Assembly: GCF_029277985.1 (NCBI RefSeq)
Contig: NZ_CP119546.1
Location: 1,426,001 to 1,490,000 of the forward strand
Length of the DNA stretch: 64,000 bases
Direction of reading: 5' to 3'
DNA from: Providencia stuartii
GTDB taxonomy: Bacteria > Pseudomonadota > Gammaproteobacteria > Enterobacterales > Enterobacteriaceae
Shown here: piece after piece, positions 1 to 8,274 of the stretch
Layout: the number at the start of each line of letters is the position of its first letter
How positions within the stretch are numbered: position 1 is the stretch's first letter
The notes under the pieces: generated by a model
What the model was told of the DNA's origin: nothing
The model's input: the letters and a program-made list of their open reading frames with translations, nothing else
Database searches by the model: none
Translations under genes and position numbers: made by a program

Positions 1-1
1 C

Positions 2-457
2 CAAAGAGTGAATATCGGTACGGCAGCGCTGGAAAATGTAGCTTGGTGCGAAAAGGTGCTTATGGAATATGGCGACAAGATCGCAATAGCATTGGATGTT
101 AAACAAATAGAAGGACAATATTATCTTACAAGCCGAGGGTGGAATATCATCAATAAAATGCTATGGCCCGTTTTAGAAAGGCTGAACAAAATAGGCTGTC
201 AACGTTATGTTGTAACCGACGTTGACAGAGGTGGGATGCTTTCCTCTCCTAATTTTGATTTATTACAGCAAGTTTGTAATAAAACGGCTTCTCCGATTAT
301 CGCTGGTGGTGGTGTGGCTTCACTTGATGATATTAAAAAATTATCGACTATGCGTAGGCAAGGTATTGAAGGAGTCATCCTTGGTCAAGCGCTTCATATA
401 GGCTTAATAGATTTACCTAATGCATTATTGGCTACCAAGAGTCACGATATTGAATAG
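2..457 (+). CDS. HisA-like (ProFAR isomerase family) TIM-barrel protein, 5' end outside window
   Basis: The reading frame is open from the first codon at position 2, so the gene starts upstream and about 151 C-terminal residues are visible, roughly the last 60 percent of a HisA protein. The stretch ALDV, the TDV-R-G block and the AGGGVASLDD and GVILGQAL segments are the late beta strands and phosphate loops of HisA/HisF barrels. In HisA these isomerise ProFAR in histidine synthesis. The usual RDG after the TD motif is RGG here, so an acidic residue is replaced. The next gene starts 12 bases later in the same operon. A dedicated nucleotide pathway rather than histidine synthesis is inferred from the neighbours. 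The GTG at position 8 is internal, not a start. Confidence 0.75.
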   Translation, partial: QRVNIGTAALENVAWCEKVLMEYGDKIAIALDVKQIEGQYYLTSRGWNIINKMLWPVLERLNKIGCQRYVVTDVDRGGMLSSPNFDLLQQVCNKTASPIIAGGGVASLDDIKKLSTMRRQGIEGVILGQALHIGLIDLPNALLATKSHDIE

Positions 458-468
458 AGAGCTTATTT

Positions 469-1563
469 ATGAGTCAGTTATTTTCTGTTAGTGCGGAAAA
501 TATTAGCTTATTAGGCAGTTTGATTTCTCCTGTAACTAATGCTCGCTTTTATAAAGCATATCGATATTTACCAAAGTTATTTTATTATGAAAATGGTGTC
601 ATTAATAGCCGAGGAGAAGTTTATTATCAAAAATTGAATTGTAATCAAATTATTTATCAATTAATGGAATTGAAAAATCAATATTTAATGGTCCCAGATA
701 TTGAATCTGAGAAGGTCATAAAGTATGTCATTGCTGACCATATGTTTTCTAAATTGCTAAGAATGTTAGACTTTATTATTGGTAATAATGATGAGGATAG
801 GGATGTTATTAACGGATATATAAAAGCAATTGATTGGTGTGCGACAGTGATTATAAATTTCATCATGGGAACTGATTTACCTAAATATCTAGGTGAAATG
901 GAGAGTCTCAGTATAAATTCAAATTTAGGGTTAAAGTATCCAAGAGAACAAATAGAGGGAGATAATCATTTTATTTCATTAACATCTGCATTATGGTTAA
1001 CTGAACAATATGATTATATCGTTGGTATTGCATTAGGGGGAGTAGGGTGCTCTGCGCTCATATCTTGCTATTTAAAAAAGCCTTTAGGAATAATTAAGCT
1101 ATCTCATTATGATGAGGTTAATATAAACAAGAAAATACCCTTTTATCGTAGTTGGGAAGGGGCAGGTAAGATACTCTTAGTGGATGATAATTGTGGAAGT
1201 GGGCGAACCCTGAGTCATGCTAAAAAATATCTCAAACAAGTCACGATGAATGATATTTCAACTTTCGCAACAGAGTTACATTGGGAAAAATTTTTTAGAA
1301 AAAAAGTCTATCAGCATCCAGAGAATATCTTTAATCCTAAAACGCTAACTGAGCTTTCGCCTTGGTGTTTTCGACATTTTGAATTAATAAATTTGTTAAG
1401 GAAAAAAGAAAAATATCATACGGAAACGGCACGTATCACAACAGCCGACTGGATAGATTATTCGCTGACGATTATTTCGCTATTAGAAAAAATACTTCCA
1501 GAAGAAAAATATTTATTAAACCTGAAAAGTAAGTTTGAACTTTTCATGATCAATAACCAATAA
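469..1563 (+). CDS. phosphoribosyltransferase-domain protein
   Basis: The protein has 364 residues. The C-terminal half carries a type I phosphoribosyltransferase PRPP loop at about residues 235-248 (ILLVDDNCGSGRTL), with the two adjacent acidic residues D239 and D240 followed by GSGRT. A glycine-rich GIALGGVGCSAL segment about 45 residues upstream fits the first PRPP-site loop. The N-terminal 170 residues match nothing I recognise. It would transfer a phosphoribosyl group from PRPP to a base or another acceptor, or act as a regulator of this fold. It lies between the HisA-like gene and a HAD phosphatase with gaps of about 10 bases, so it is almost certainly co-transcribed. The substrate is unknown. 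Confidence 0.75.
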   Translation: MSQLFSVSAENISLLGSLISPVTNARFYKAYRYLPKLFYYENGVINSRGEVYYQKLNCNQIIYQLMELKNQYLMVPDIESEKVIKYVIADHMFSKLLRMLDFIIGNNDEDRDVINGYIKAIDWCATVIINFIMGTDLPKYLGEMESLSINSNLGLKYPREQIEGDNHFISLTSALWLTEQYDYIVGIALGGVGCSALISCYLKKPLGIIKLSHYDEVNINKKIPFYRSWEGAGKILLVDDNCGSGRTLSHAKKYLKQVTMNDISTFATELHWEKFFRKKVYQHPENIFNPKTLTELSPWCFRHFELINLLRKKEKYHTETARITTADWIDYSLTIISLLEKILPEEKYLLNLKSKFELFMINNQ

Positions 1564-1572
1564 AGGACAATT

Positions 1573-2226
1573 ATGGGGAAGTCACATGTAATATGGGATT
1601 GGAATGGTACGCTTTTAGACGATGTTCATATCTCTCTTCTTGCAGCAAATAAAGTATTTAATCAGTTAGGCTTTAAAGAGTTAAGCTTACATGAATATCG
1701 AGAGAACTACTCTGTTCCGGTGAACATTTTTTATCATAATGTGATGGGGAGAGAACCGACTAAATCGGAATGGCAAACAATAGGTGATGTATTTAACCAA
1801 TATTATAAACCCAATGTTAGAACGGCCTATTTATCTAGAGGGGCTATTGAAGCATTACAATATAGAAATAAAAATAAGTTCACTCAATCAGTTTGTTCTT
1901 TAATGGAACAAGACGAACTTAACCAAAGTATTTTTGATACACAGGTATCTTCATATTTTAATTTAGTGGAAGGGCGGACATTACCTTTATTAAAAAAGGG
2001 AAAATCCGAACAACTTTCATTGCATATAAAAAAATTAAATATTTTACCATCACGGTGTGTTGTGGTTGGTGATGCCGCAGATGATGCATTATCTGCTTTT
2101 GAAGTAGGAGCTAAAGCGATTCTTTATACTGGTGGGACTCATTGCGCTGAGAATTTAGCTAAGACAGGAGCCTATCTTGTTGATTCGCTTTTAGGAGCTG
2201 CAATGTTAGCAGAAGATATTGTTTAA
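1573..2226 (+). CDS. HAD-superfamily phosphatase
   Basis: This 217-residue protein has HAD motif I at residues 9-13 (DWNGT), with Asp9 as the nucleophile; the usual second Asp is Asn11, as seen in many Gph-like members. A lysine in LLKKGKS (about residue 140) fits motif III. VVVGDAADD at about residues 163-171 is motif IV with Asp167 and Asp170/171. A helical cap follows motif I. The family removes phosphate from small phosphorylated metabolites. Placed between a phosphoribosyltransferase and a PurA-like ligase, it may dephosphorylate a nucleotide intermediate or product; that is inference. The Shine-Dalgarno AAGGA precedes the ATG. Confidence 0.8.
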   Translation: MGKSHVIWDWNGTLLDDVHISLLAANKVFNQLGFKELSLHEYRENYSVPVNIFYHNVMGREPTKSEWQTIGDVFNQYYKPNVRTAYLSRGAIEALQYRNKNKFTQSVCSLMEQDELNQSIFDTQVSSYFNLVEGRTLPLLKKGKSEQLSLHIKKLNILPSRCVVVGDAADDALSAFEVGAKAILYTGGTHCAENLAKTGAYLVDSLLGAAMLAEDIV

Positions 2227-2242
2227 ATAGATAGGAGGATAA

Positions 2243-3502
2243 ATGTTGTATTCAGTGGTTGGGTTACAGTTTGGGGATGAAGGCAAAGGCAAGTTTGTTG
2301 ATTATCTTGCGGGAAAAATAAAACATATCGCAAGGTTTAATGGCGGCGCCAATGCTGGTCATTGTGTACAAGTAAAAAATCAACGACAGTCATTTTCACA
2401 GCTACCCGCTACCTTATATCAAGGAAATATGTATATTTGCCAAGGGGCATTAATCAGTCTTGAAATTTTAATTAGCGAAATAGAGCGTCTTAAGCAAATT
2501 AGACAAGATATCTCCATTTATATTGATTATCGATGTCATATTGTATTACCGATTCATGCTTCATTGAATCAAGCATCCGAAAAATTCAAAGGAAGTCGCA
2601 AGATTGGTTCTGTGGGGCTTGGGATCGGTGCATGCTTTGAAGATAAAGCCAATCGGCATGGCATTCGTCTCTATGATGCGCTTGATAAAATAAAACTTCG
2701 TGAAAAATTAGCTTTCCTGTGGGATTTAAGGGAAAAACAGATCACATATGTATTTAATGACACATTAACGCTAGAGTTTGAAGATGTTGTAGAACGCTTA
2801 TATGAACAATGTCAGTATATTAAACCTTACCTTGCTTTTACGGATAAAAAAATACGTCAATTGCTTGGAGATAATAAGGATGTTTTGCTTGAAACATCTC
2901 AAGCGACCTTTTTGGATAATGCATTTGGTTCCTATCCTTATACCGTTGCTTATCAAACATTGGTGCAAAGTTGCTTTTCTATTATCGGTATACCTGCTTC
3001 ACCGATTCATGTTTTAGGAGTAATGAAAGCTTATATGATCAGAGTTGGTAATGGCCCATTCCCAACCGAATTACATGATGATGCGGCAATTAATATTCGT
3101 GAACGTGGAAATGAGTATGGTACGGTTTCAGGGAGGCCAAGGCGTTGCGGATGGTTAGATCTGAATTTAATCAAACAGGCTATTGAGCTTAATGGTGTAA
3201 CAGAATTAGCGATAACAAATGTGGATGTATTAGCAAATGTAGATGAAATTAAAATTGCTATAAATTATATGAAAAAAGATAAGCCTATTACTTGTGAAGC
3301 GGCTTTATTAAATTTATCAGAGGTGACACCAATATATTATACATTTCGTGGTTGGCCTCAATTAAAGGGGAACTATCATAGCCGATTAGAATTGCCTGTA
3401 GAATTACGTTTATTTTTATCATTTATTGAAGAGCATACAAATAAAAAAATTCGTTACATTTCGTATGGGGCCGATAGAGATAAAACAATTATTTGTCATT
3501 AA
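2243..3502 (+). CDS. adenylosuccinate synthetase-like ligase (diverged PurA paralogue)
   Basis: The 419-residue protein is a full-length PurA family member. It keeps GDEGKGK (residues 11-17, catalytic Asp12), NAGH (catalytic His40), KAYMIRVGNGPFPTEL and the aspartate loop SGRPRRCGWLD. PurA joins aspartate to IMP using GTP. Several positions that contact IMP in E. coli PurA differ: GTTGRGIGP is GSVGLGIGA, EGAQGT is ETSQAT, TSSNT is VAYQT, and the guanine-site TKLD is TNVD. Chemistry therefore looks preserved while the substrate pocket has changed. This is probably not the housekeeping purA, which normally sits elsewhere. A strong AGGAGG site precedes the ATG. GC content is very low, like the rest of the operon. 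Confidence 0.82.
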   Translation: MLYSVVGLQFGDEGKGKFVDYLAGKIKHIARFNGGANAGHCVQVKNQRQSFSQLPATLYQGNMYICQGALISLEILISEIERLKQIRQDISIYIDYRCHIVLPIHASLNQASEKFKGSRKIGSVGLGIGACFEDKANRHGIRLYDALDKIKLREKLAFLWDLREKQITYVFNDTLTLEFEDVVERLYEQCQYIKPYLAFTDKKIRQLLGDNKDVLLETSQATFLDNAFGSYPYTVAYQTLVQSCFSIIGIPASPIHVLGVMKAYMIRVGNGPFPTELHDDAAINIRERGNEYGTVSGRPRRCGWLDLNLIKQAIELNGVTELAITNVDVLANVDEIKIAINYMKKDKPITCEAALLNLSEVTPIYYTFRGWPQLKGNYHSRLELPVELRLFLSFIEEHTNKKIRYISYGADRDKTIICH

Positions 3503-3517
3503 GTTAAGAAGAAAATT

Positions 3518-3940
3518 ATGATAAATTATGTAACTGGTTTTATGTATTCACCAGATGCAACTCAGGTTGTGCTGATAAAAAAACGTCAACCAGAATGGCA
3601 AAAAGGGAAGTTTAATGGTGTAGGCGGAAAAATACATCAAGGAGAAACCCCTGAGGAGGCTATGAGGCGCGAATTTTTGGAAGAAACAGGGGTAATGACA
3701 GCCGTATCCGATTGGCGATGTTTTTTAATTCTTACAAATCCTGATAAATATCGTATATATATGTTTTCTACTTATAGTGAACAATTTACTCAGGTTAAGA
3801 CAGTTGAGAAGGAAGAAGTCAGTGTTCATCACACAGCGTCATTACCAAAAAACAAAATTGCTAATTTAGCTTGGTTAATTCCATTATCTCAGGACCAAAA
3901 AATTATTTTGGATACACCATTAACAATAGATTGTCGTTAA
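3518..3940 (+). CDS. NUDIX hydrolase (MutT-like)
   Basis: The 140-residue protein carries a complete Nudix box at about residues 32-54, reading G-x5-E-x7-REFLEETGV, with the metal-binding REFLEE. The family cleaves nucleoside diphosphates linked to another moiety, releasing a monophosphate. The preceding GKFNGVGGK segment resembles 8-oxo-dGTP diphosphatases. It is the last gene of the operon, 15 bases after the PurA-like gene and directly before a terminator hairpin. In this setting it may process a pathway nucleotide or clean up a toxic triphosphate; the substrate cannot be read from sequence. Confidence 0.82.
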   Translation: MINYVTGFMYSPDATQVVLIKKRQPEWQKGKFNGVGGKIHQGETPEEAMRREFLEETGVMTAVSDWRCFLILTNPDKYRIYMFSTYSEQFTQVKTVEKEEVSVHHTASLPKNKIANLAWLIPLSQDQKIILDTPLTIDCR

Positions 3941-3960
3941 TAAAAATCCGAAGTCTTGTG

Positions 3961-3998
3961 AATTCACCCCATAATGATTATCAAAATGGGGGTGAATT
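3961..3998. terminator. bidirectional terminator between NUDIX gene and porin
   Basis: A 10-bp perfect inverted repeat (3961-3970 with 3989-3998, AATTCACCCC) closes a loop between two convergent genes. Flanking AT-rich sequence on both sides fits intrinsic termination in both directions. Confidence 0.7.
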
Positions 3999-4005
3999 AT
4001 TTAAT

Positions 4006-5103
4006 TTAAAACTGGTAGATGAGACCTAAGCCAAGTACATTATCAGTATTGATCTCATAATCACGAGTAAATTCTTTATCTTTTAATAGATTGATTTTGT
4101 AATCAATAACAGCGGTCATATTTTTGTTGAAATCATAAGCAGCACCAACTGCAATATATTTCACCAAATCTTGACTACCGTAGGTGCCGAGATTTTTACC
4201 TTTAGATTGGTTGTAACCAAGAGAAGGGGTTAAACCGAAATCGAATGAATACAATGCAACAACTTCTAAGTTCTCTGTTTTATTTGCGATAGATTCAGAA
4301 TCATCACCACCAAAGCGAGTTGTATTTAGGGTTTGACCATACATTGCAGCTAAATAGAGTTCATCAAGCTCTAATTTACTACCAATATTCCATGCTTCAG
4401 CACGTTTACCCGTTGCCCCGACAGAACCATTTTTTTGACTTGGCGTACGTGATGAGTTCGAATAACCCCCACCGATAGATATACCCCAACCTAGTTCATA
4501 GGCTGTAGAAAAACCGTAACCATCACCATTATTATCTAATGAGCTGTCGCCAGTTGATTTGTTTTGGTCACCATTTTTACCTTGATATTGCAGAGCAAAA
4601 CTCAGACCATCAATATAACCAAATGCATTATTATTGCGATAAGTTAATAAATTACGGTTACGACTCATCATATATGTGTCTTCTTGGTCCATAGTGTCTG
4701 CTCCCCACAGAGGTAATACATCGGTCCAAGCATTCGTATCATAGATCACACCATAATTGCGGCCATAGTCCACTGAACCAAAGTCGGCAAATTTCAATCC
4801 TGCATAGGCCAATCGATTCTGGTTTTCGTTATCCGATTCCGCTTTATGAGTTGTTGTTTCCCATTCGAAACGGCCAAAACCAATGAGTTGGTCAGTAATT
4901 TGAGTATCACCTTTAAAGCCTAAACGAACGCGTGAATCATCCCCATCTTCACCACTTTTAGCATCTGCAAAATAGTGTCGAACGTCAATTTGACCATACA
5001 CATCAAGCTTATTGCCATCTTTATTATAGACTTCAGCGGCATTAGCAACACCAGCAGCGAATAACGCTGGGATCGCTATCGTAATAATATTATTTTTTTT
5101 CAT
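4006..5103 (-). CDS. general porin of the OmpC/OmpF/PhoE family
   Basis: The 365-residue product starts with a signal peptide of about 22 residues ending ANA, then [19 protein letters not shown], the classical start of a mature enterobacterial porin. It ends with LGLGLIYQF, the C-terminal aromatic signature read by the BAM complex. It would form a trimeric 16-stranded outer-membrane barrel for passive diffusion of small solutes. The constriction loop L3 normally reads PEFGGDT; here it reads PLWGADT, so the acidic Glu is Leu while the upstream TD is kept. The gene stands alone, convergent to the NUDIX operon and divergent from hcp. Which of ompC, ompF or phoE it corresponds to is not decidable by eye. 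Confidence 0.9.
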   Translation of the reverse strand: MKKNNIITIAIPALFAAGVANAAEVYNKDGNKLDVYGQIDVRHYFADAKSGEDGDDSRVRLGFKGDTQITDQLIGFGRFEWETTTHKAESDNENQNRLAYAGLKFADFGSVDYGRNYGVIYDTNAWTDVLPLWGADTMDQEDTYMMSRNRNLLTYRNNNAFGYIDGLSFALQYQGKNGDQNKSTGDSSLDNNGDGYGFSTAYELGWGISIGGGYSNSSRTPSQKNGSVGATGKRAEAWNIGSKLELDELYLAAMYGQTLNTTRFGGDDSESIANKTENLEVVALYSFDFGLTPSLGYNQSKGKNLGTYGSQDLVKYIAVGAAYDFNKNMTAVIDYKINLLKDKEFTRDYEINTDNVLGLGLIYQF

Positions 5104-5311
5104 GACTAATCCTTTAACCCAATAACTATATAAGTGAAATTTTGCCTATCTAACAAGTTAAGCGAGGGTATTATCAAGTGAATAAATCAAATCTTGCAAG
5201 CACTAATTAGACTAAAAATGACACTATATACATTAAGTACACTGCAATAAGGCTAATTTTCCCTATTTTATTAGGTAGATAGATGTAAATAGTTCTCATT
5301 CAATGAAAACA

Positions 5312-5325
5312 TTAATATAGATCAA
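5312..5325 (+). promoter_or_regulatory. FNR-like site upstream of hcp
   Basis: TTAAT-ATAG-ATCAA matches the FNR consensus TTGAT-N4-ATCAA at 9 of 10 positions, about 100 bases before the hcp start. In E. coli hcp-hcr is activated anaerobically by FNR, so the site fits the gene. Confidence 0.65.
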
Positions 5326-5384
5326 TAAACCTTCAGATAAGCTTCAAATCCCTCTTCCTTATTATCGAAAAAGGTTTAATCTTA

Positions 5385-5407
5385 ATGTTGTATATAAAAT
5401 GCAACTT
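5385..5407 (+). promoter_or_regulatory. NsrR-like operator upstream of hcp
   Basis: The 11-1-11 NsrR palindrome is recognisable. The right half AAATGCAACTT differs from AAATGCATCTT at one position, and the left half agrees at 7 of 11. It ends 14 bases before the hcp start. NsrR, the nitric-oxide-sensing repressor, controls hcp in E. coli. Confidence 0.55.
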
Positions 5408-5421
5408 ATGAGGCAATGAAC

Positions 5422-7074
5422 ATGTACTGTGTGCAATGTGAACAAACAATTAGAACTCCAGCTGGAAATGGCTGTGCATACGCACAGGGTATGTGCGGTA
5501 AAACAGCAGAAACGTCAGATCTACAAGACTTATTAGTTGCGGTGTTACAAAGTCTCTCTGCTAGCGCTGTAACAGCACGTGAATTAGGTATTATTGATCA
5601 CGACGTAGATAGTTTCGCGCCTAGAGCGTTTTTCTCAACATTGACAAATGTTAATTTCGATTCAGAACGTATTATTGGTTATGCTCGAGAAGCTATTTAT
5701 TTAAGAGATAAATTAATCAAGCAATGCCAAGCAAAAAATAGTGCTATTGTATTTAACCATCCTTTAATTAATATTCAGCTTAAAGGTAATGATATTATTG
5801 CATTGCAAAAACAGGCTGAAGATTTTGCACTTGATATTGATAAAGCACAAGTTGGTGATGATATTCATGGTTTACGCATGCTTTGTTTATATGGTTTAAA
5901 AGGTGCAGCGGCTTATATGGAGCATGCGCATGTATTAGGCCAATATGATAATGATATCTATCGCCAATATCATGAAATTATGGCGTGGTTAGGTACGTTA
6001 CCCGCAAATATGAATGAGTTGCTTGATAATGCGATGGCTATTGGCATGATGAATTTTAAGGTAATGGAAATTCTCGATGCTGGAGAAACTGGAGAATTTG
6101 GTCATCCAGTGCCAACAGAAGTGAATGTTCGCCCAGTTGCGGGGAAATGTATTCTTATTTCAGGGCATGATCTAAAAGATTTGAAAATGCTATTAGAGCA
6201 AACCGAAGGTACAGGTATTAATATCTATACCCATGGTGAAATGTTACCTGCACATGGCTATCCGGAACTGAAGAAATATTCACACCTTGTCGGTAATTAT
6301 GGTAGTGGCTGGCAAAATCAGCAAACCGAGTTTGCTAAATTTCCAGGTCCTGTTCTGATGACCTCAAACTGCATTATTGACCCAGATGTTGGGCAATATA
6401 AAGACCGTATTTGGACTCGTAGTATTGTGGGTTGGCCTGGAGCCAAACATTTAACCGGTGATGATTTCTCTGAAATGATCAACCAAGCTTTAGCCATGAA
6501 TGGTTTTCCATACACAGAAATTGAGCACAAAATTACGGTTGGATTTGGGCGTCAAACATTATTGAGTGCAGCTGATACAGTGATTGATCTTGTTTCTCAG
6601 AAAAAACTACGTCACGTATTTTTGGTTGGGGGATGTGATGGTAGCCGTGGTGAGCGTAGCTACTACACTGATTTTGCGCGTAGTGTACCTGAAGACTGCT
6701 TAATTCTCACATTGGCGTGCGGTAAATATCGTTTTAATAAATTAGATTTTGGAACTTTAGAAGGCTTACCTCGTTTATTAGATGTTGGACAATGTAATGA
6801 TGCATATTCCGCAATCATGCTTGCTGTAAACTTAGCAGAAAAATTAGGTTGTGGCGTTAATGACTTACCGTTGAGTTTAATCCTATCTTGGTTTGAGCAA
6901 AAAGCGATTGTTATTTTATTAACGCTATTATCGCTCGGTGTTAAAAATATCTATACCGGCCCAACAGCACCAGGATTCTTAACTGAAAACCTATTAAACA
7001 TACTGAATGAAAAATTTGGAATGCGTAGTATTACGACTGTTGAACAAGATCTAGCTGAAATTCTGCCTGCATAA
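5422..7074 (+). CDS. hcp: hybrid cluster protein (NO/hydroxylamine reductase)
   Basis: Hcp carries an Fe-S-O hybrid cluster and reduces NO (in vitro hydroxylamine) during anaerobic nitrate/nitrite growth, and in E. coli it also acts in protein S-nitrosylation. The start at 5422 is preferred over the ATG at 5416: it places GAGG at about 8 bases and gives cysteines 3, 6, 18 and 25 as in E. coli Hcp. The protein has 550 residues, the normal length. Hybrid-cluster ligand regions [17 protein letters not shown] and the glycine-rich [16 protein letters not shown] block are visible. hcr follows 48 bases downstream, and FNR and NsrR sites lie upstream. Confidence 0.95.
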   Translation: MYCVQCEQTIRTPAGNGCAYAQGMCGKTAETSDLQDLLVAVLQSLSASAVTARELGIIDHDVDSFAPRAFFSTLTNVNFDSERIIGYAREAIYLRDKLIKQCQAKNSAIVFNHPLINIQLKGNDIIALQKQAEDFALDIDKAQVGDDIHGLRMLCLYGLKGAAAYMEHAHVLGQYDNDIYRQYHEIMAWLGTLPANMNELLDNAMAIGMMNFKVMEILDAGETGEFGHPVPTEVNVRPVAGKCILISGHDLKDLKMLLEQTEGTGINIYTHGEMLPAHGYPELKKYSHLVGNYGSGWQNQQTEFAKFPGPVLMTSNCIIDPDVGQYKDRIWTRSIVGWPGAKHLTGDDFSEMINQALAMNGFPYTEIEHKITVGFGRQTLLSAADTVIDLVSQKKLRHVFLVGGCDGSRGERSYYTDFARSVPEDCLILTLACGKYRFNKLDFGTLEGLPRLLDVGQCNDAYSAIMLAVNLAEKLGCGVNDLPLSLILSWFEQKAIVILLTLLSLGVKNIYTGPTAPGFLTENLLNILNEKFGMRSITTVEQDLAEILPA

Positions 7075-7086
7075 TATTAAGTGTGA

Positions 7087-7108
7087 TAGGGGAAATTTAT
7101 TTCCCCTA
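7087..7108 (+). other. intercistronic hairpin between hcp and hcr
   Basis: TAGGGGAAA (7087-7095) pairs perfectly with TTTCCCCTA (7100-7108) over a 4-base loop. No T-run follows, so it looks more like an mRNA-processing or partial attenuation structure than a full terminator. Confidence 0.55.
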
Positions 7109-7122
7109 ATTGGAGTGATATC

Positions 7123-8127
7123 ATGACAATGCCGAGTAGTTTATGTCCAAATAGAATGCAGATACATTCTATCCATCAAGAAACTTCCGATGTATGGACG
7201 ATTAATTTAATTAATCACGACTTTTATACCTATTCTCCGGGACAATACGCTCTTGTTAGTATTAAAAATAGCGATGAAATCATGCGTGCTTATACGATTT
7301 CATCGACCCCTGGACAAAGTCGTTTTATTACTATTACGGTCAGACGATTAGAGCAAGGAACGGGGTCATGTTGGTTAACGAGCTCGGTGAAGCCAGGTGA
7401 TTATCTATGGCTTTCAGATGCGCAGGGTGAGTTTACTTGTGCTGAATTAAATAGTGATCAATATTTGATGTTAGCTGCTGGCTGTGGTGTAACGCCAATT
7501 ATGTCGATGGTACGTTGGTTAATGGCATACCGCTCTCAAGCTAACGTAAAAGTTTTATTTAATGTGCGAGATGAGCAGCAAATTATTTTTGCGGATGAGT
7601 GGCAACAATTAATTGCACAATATCCATCACGGTTACAGTTATGTATTATGCCGGAATCTCCTGATCATGGAGGGGTTGCGGAAGGGCGTTTAACCCTTGA
7701 AAAATTATCTGCATTAGTGCCAGATATTTGTTCTCGCATCGTCATGACGTGTGGGCCCACACCTTATATGAAAAATGCCCAGCAATTTGCAAAAACGTTA
7801 GGTGTGCCACCTGAACACTTCTTCATGGAACGCTTCTCGCTAGAACCGGAACCGATTGCCAGTGAAGAGACCATTACCTTAAAAATTCGTCAACGTTTGG
7901 TTGATTTTAAGGTTCCGGTGGGAACGTCTTTGTTATCGGCTTTAGAACAAAATAAACAACCAGTGATTGCTGCTTGTCGCGCTGGTGTTTGTGGGAGTTG
8001 TAAAACAAAAGTATTATCAGGAAATTATACAACGACCAGTACGATGACATTAACAGAGGAAGAGATTGCCGCAGGGTATGTTTTGGCTTGTAGTTGTCAA
8101 TTACAAGGCGATACAGAGATTGCGTAA
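7123..8127 (+). CDS. hcr: NADH oxidoreductase, electron donor to Hcp
   Basis: The 334-residue protein passes electrons from NADH to Hcp. The order is an FAD domain (RAYTISSTPG near residue 55), an NAD-binding domain (LAAGCGVTPIMSMVR near residue 117, VMTCGPTPYM near residue 207) and a C-terminal [2Fe-2S] ferredoxin domain with CRAGVCGSC and a final CSC, about residues 285-325. This is the E. coli Hcr architecture and length. The ATG at 7123 has GGAG 8 bases upstream. It is the second gene of the hcp operon. Confidence 0.93.
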   Translation: MTMPSSLCPNRMQIHSIHQETSDVWTINLINHDFYTYSPGQYALVSIKNSDEIMRAYTISSTPGQSRFITITVRRLEQGTGSCWLTSSVKPGDYLWLSDAQGEFTCAELNSDQYLMLAAGCGVTPIMSMVRWLMAYRSQANVKVLFNVRDEQQIIFADEWQQLIAQYPSRLQLCIMPESPDHGGVAEGRLTLEKLSALVPDICSRIVMTCGPTPYMKNAQQFAKTLGVPPEHFFMERFSLEPEPIASEETITLKIRQRLVDFKVPVGTSLLSALEQNKQPVIAACRAGVCGSCKTKVLSGNYTTTSTMTLTEEEIAAGYVLACSCQLQGDTEIA

Positions 8128-8145
8128 ATAAAACAATTAAATGAA

Positions 8146-8180
8146 CTGTCTCATTATATATCCCACTAATAATGAGACAG
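8146..8180. terminator. terminator-type inverted repeat after hcr
   Basis: A perfect 12-bp stem pairs CTGTCTCATTAT (8146-8157) with 8169-8180 over an 11-base loop, between the convergent hcr and HEAT-like genes. T-rich sequence follows on the minus strand; the plus side has no clean T-run. Confidence 0.6.
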
Positions 8181-8274
8181 TGACTTATAGACAAGTTATT
8201 AAATAACTATACATACGTAGTTATAAGTTATTATATAAAAATCACTATGTAATTTTTATTAGCGTTAAATTTGT

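Larger units (their letters stand above)
5104..5421. promoter_or_regulatory. divergent porin/hcp promoter region
   Basis: This 318-base AT-rich gap must hold the promoters of the leftward porin gene and the rightward hcp gene. FNR-like and NsrR-like sites are listed separately on the hcp side. I see no small ORF or RNA gene in it and could not assign OmpR sites with confidence. Confidence 0.6.

Noticed and set aside
8..10. GTG at position 8 as the start of the HisA-like gene
   Set aside because: The frame is open upstream to the window edge and the residues before it continue the family sequence, so the gene is simply truncated.
6318..6530. 70-codon minus-strand ORF inside hcp
   Set aside because: It is a shadow of the strongly conserved hcp frame with no ribosome site or family resemblance.
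7907..8194. 95-codon minus-strand ORF over the hcr end
   Set aside because: It overlaps the conserved ferredoxin domain of hcr and the downstream hairpin; no coding features.
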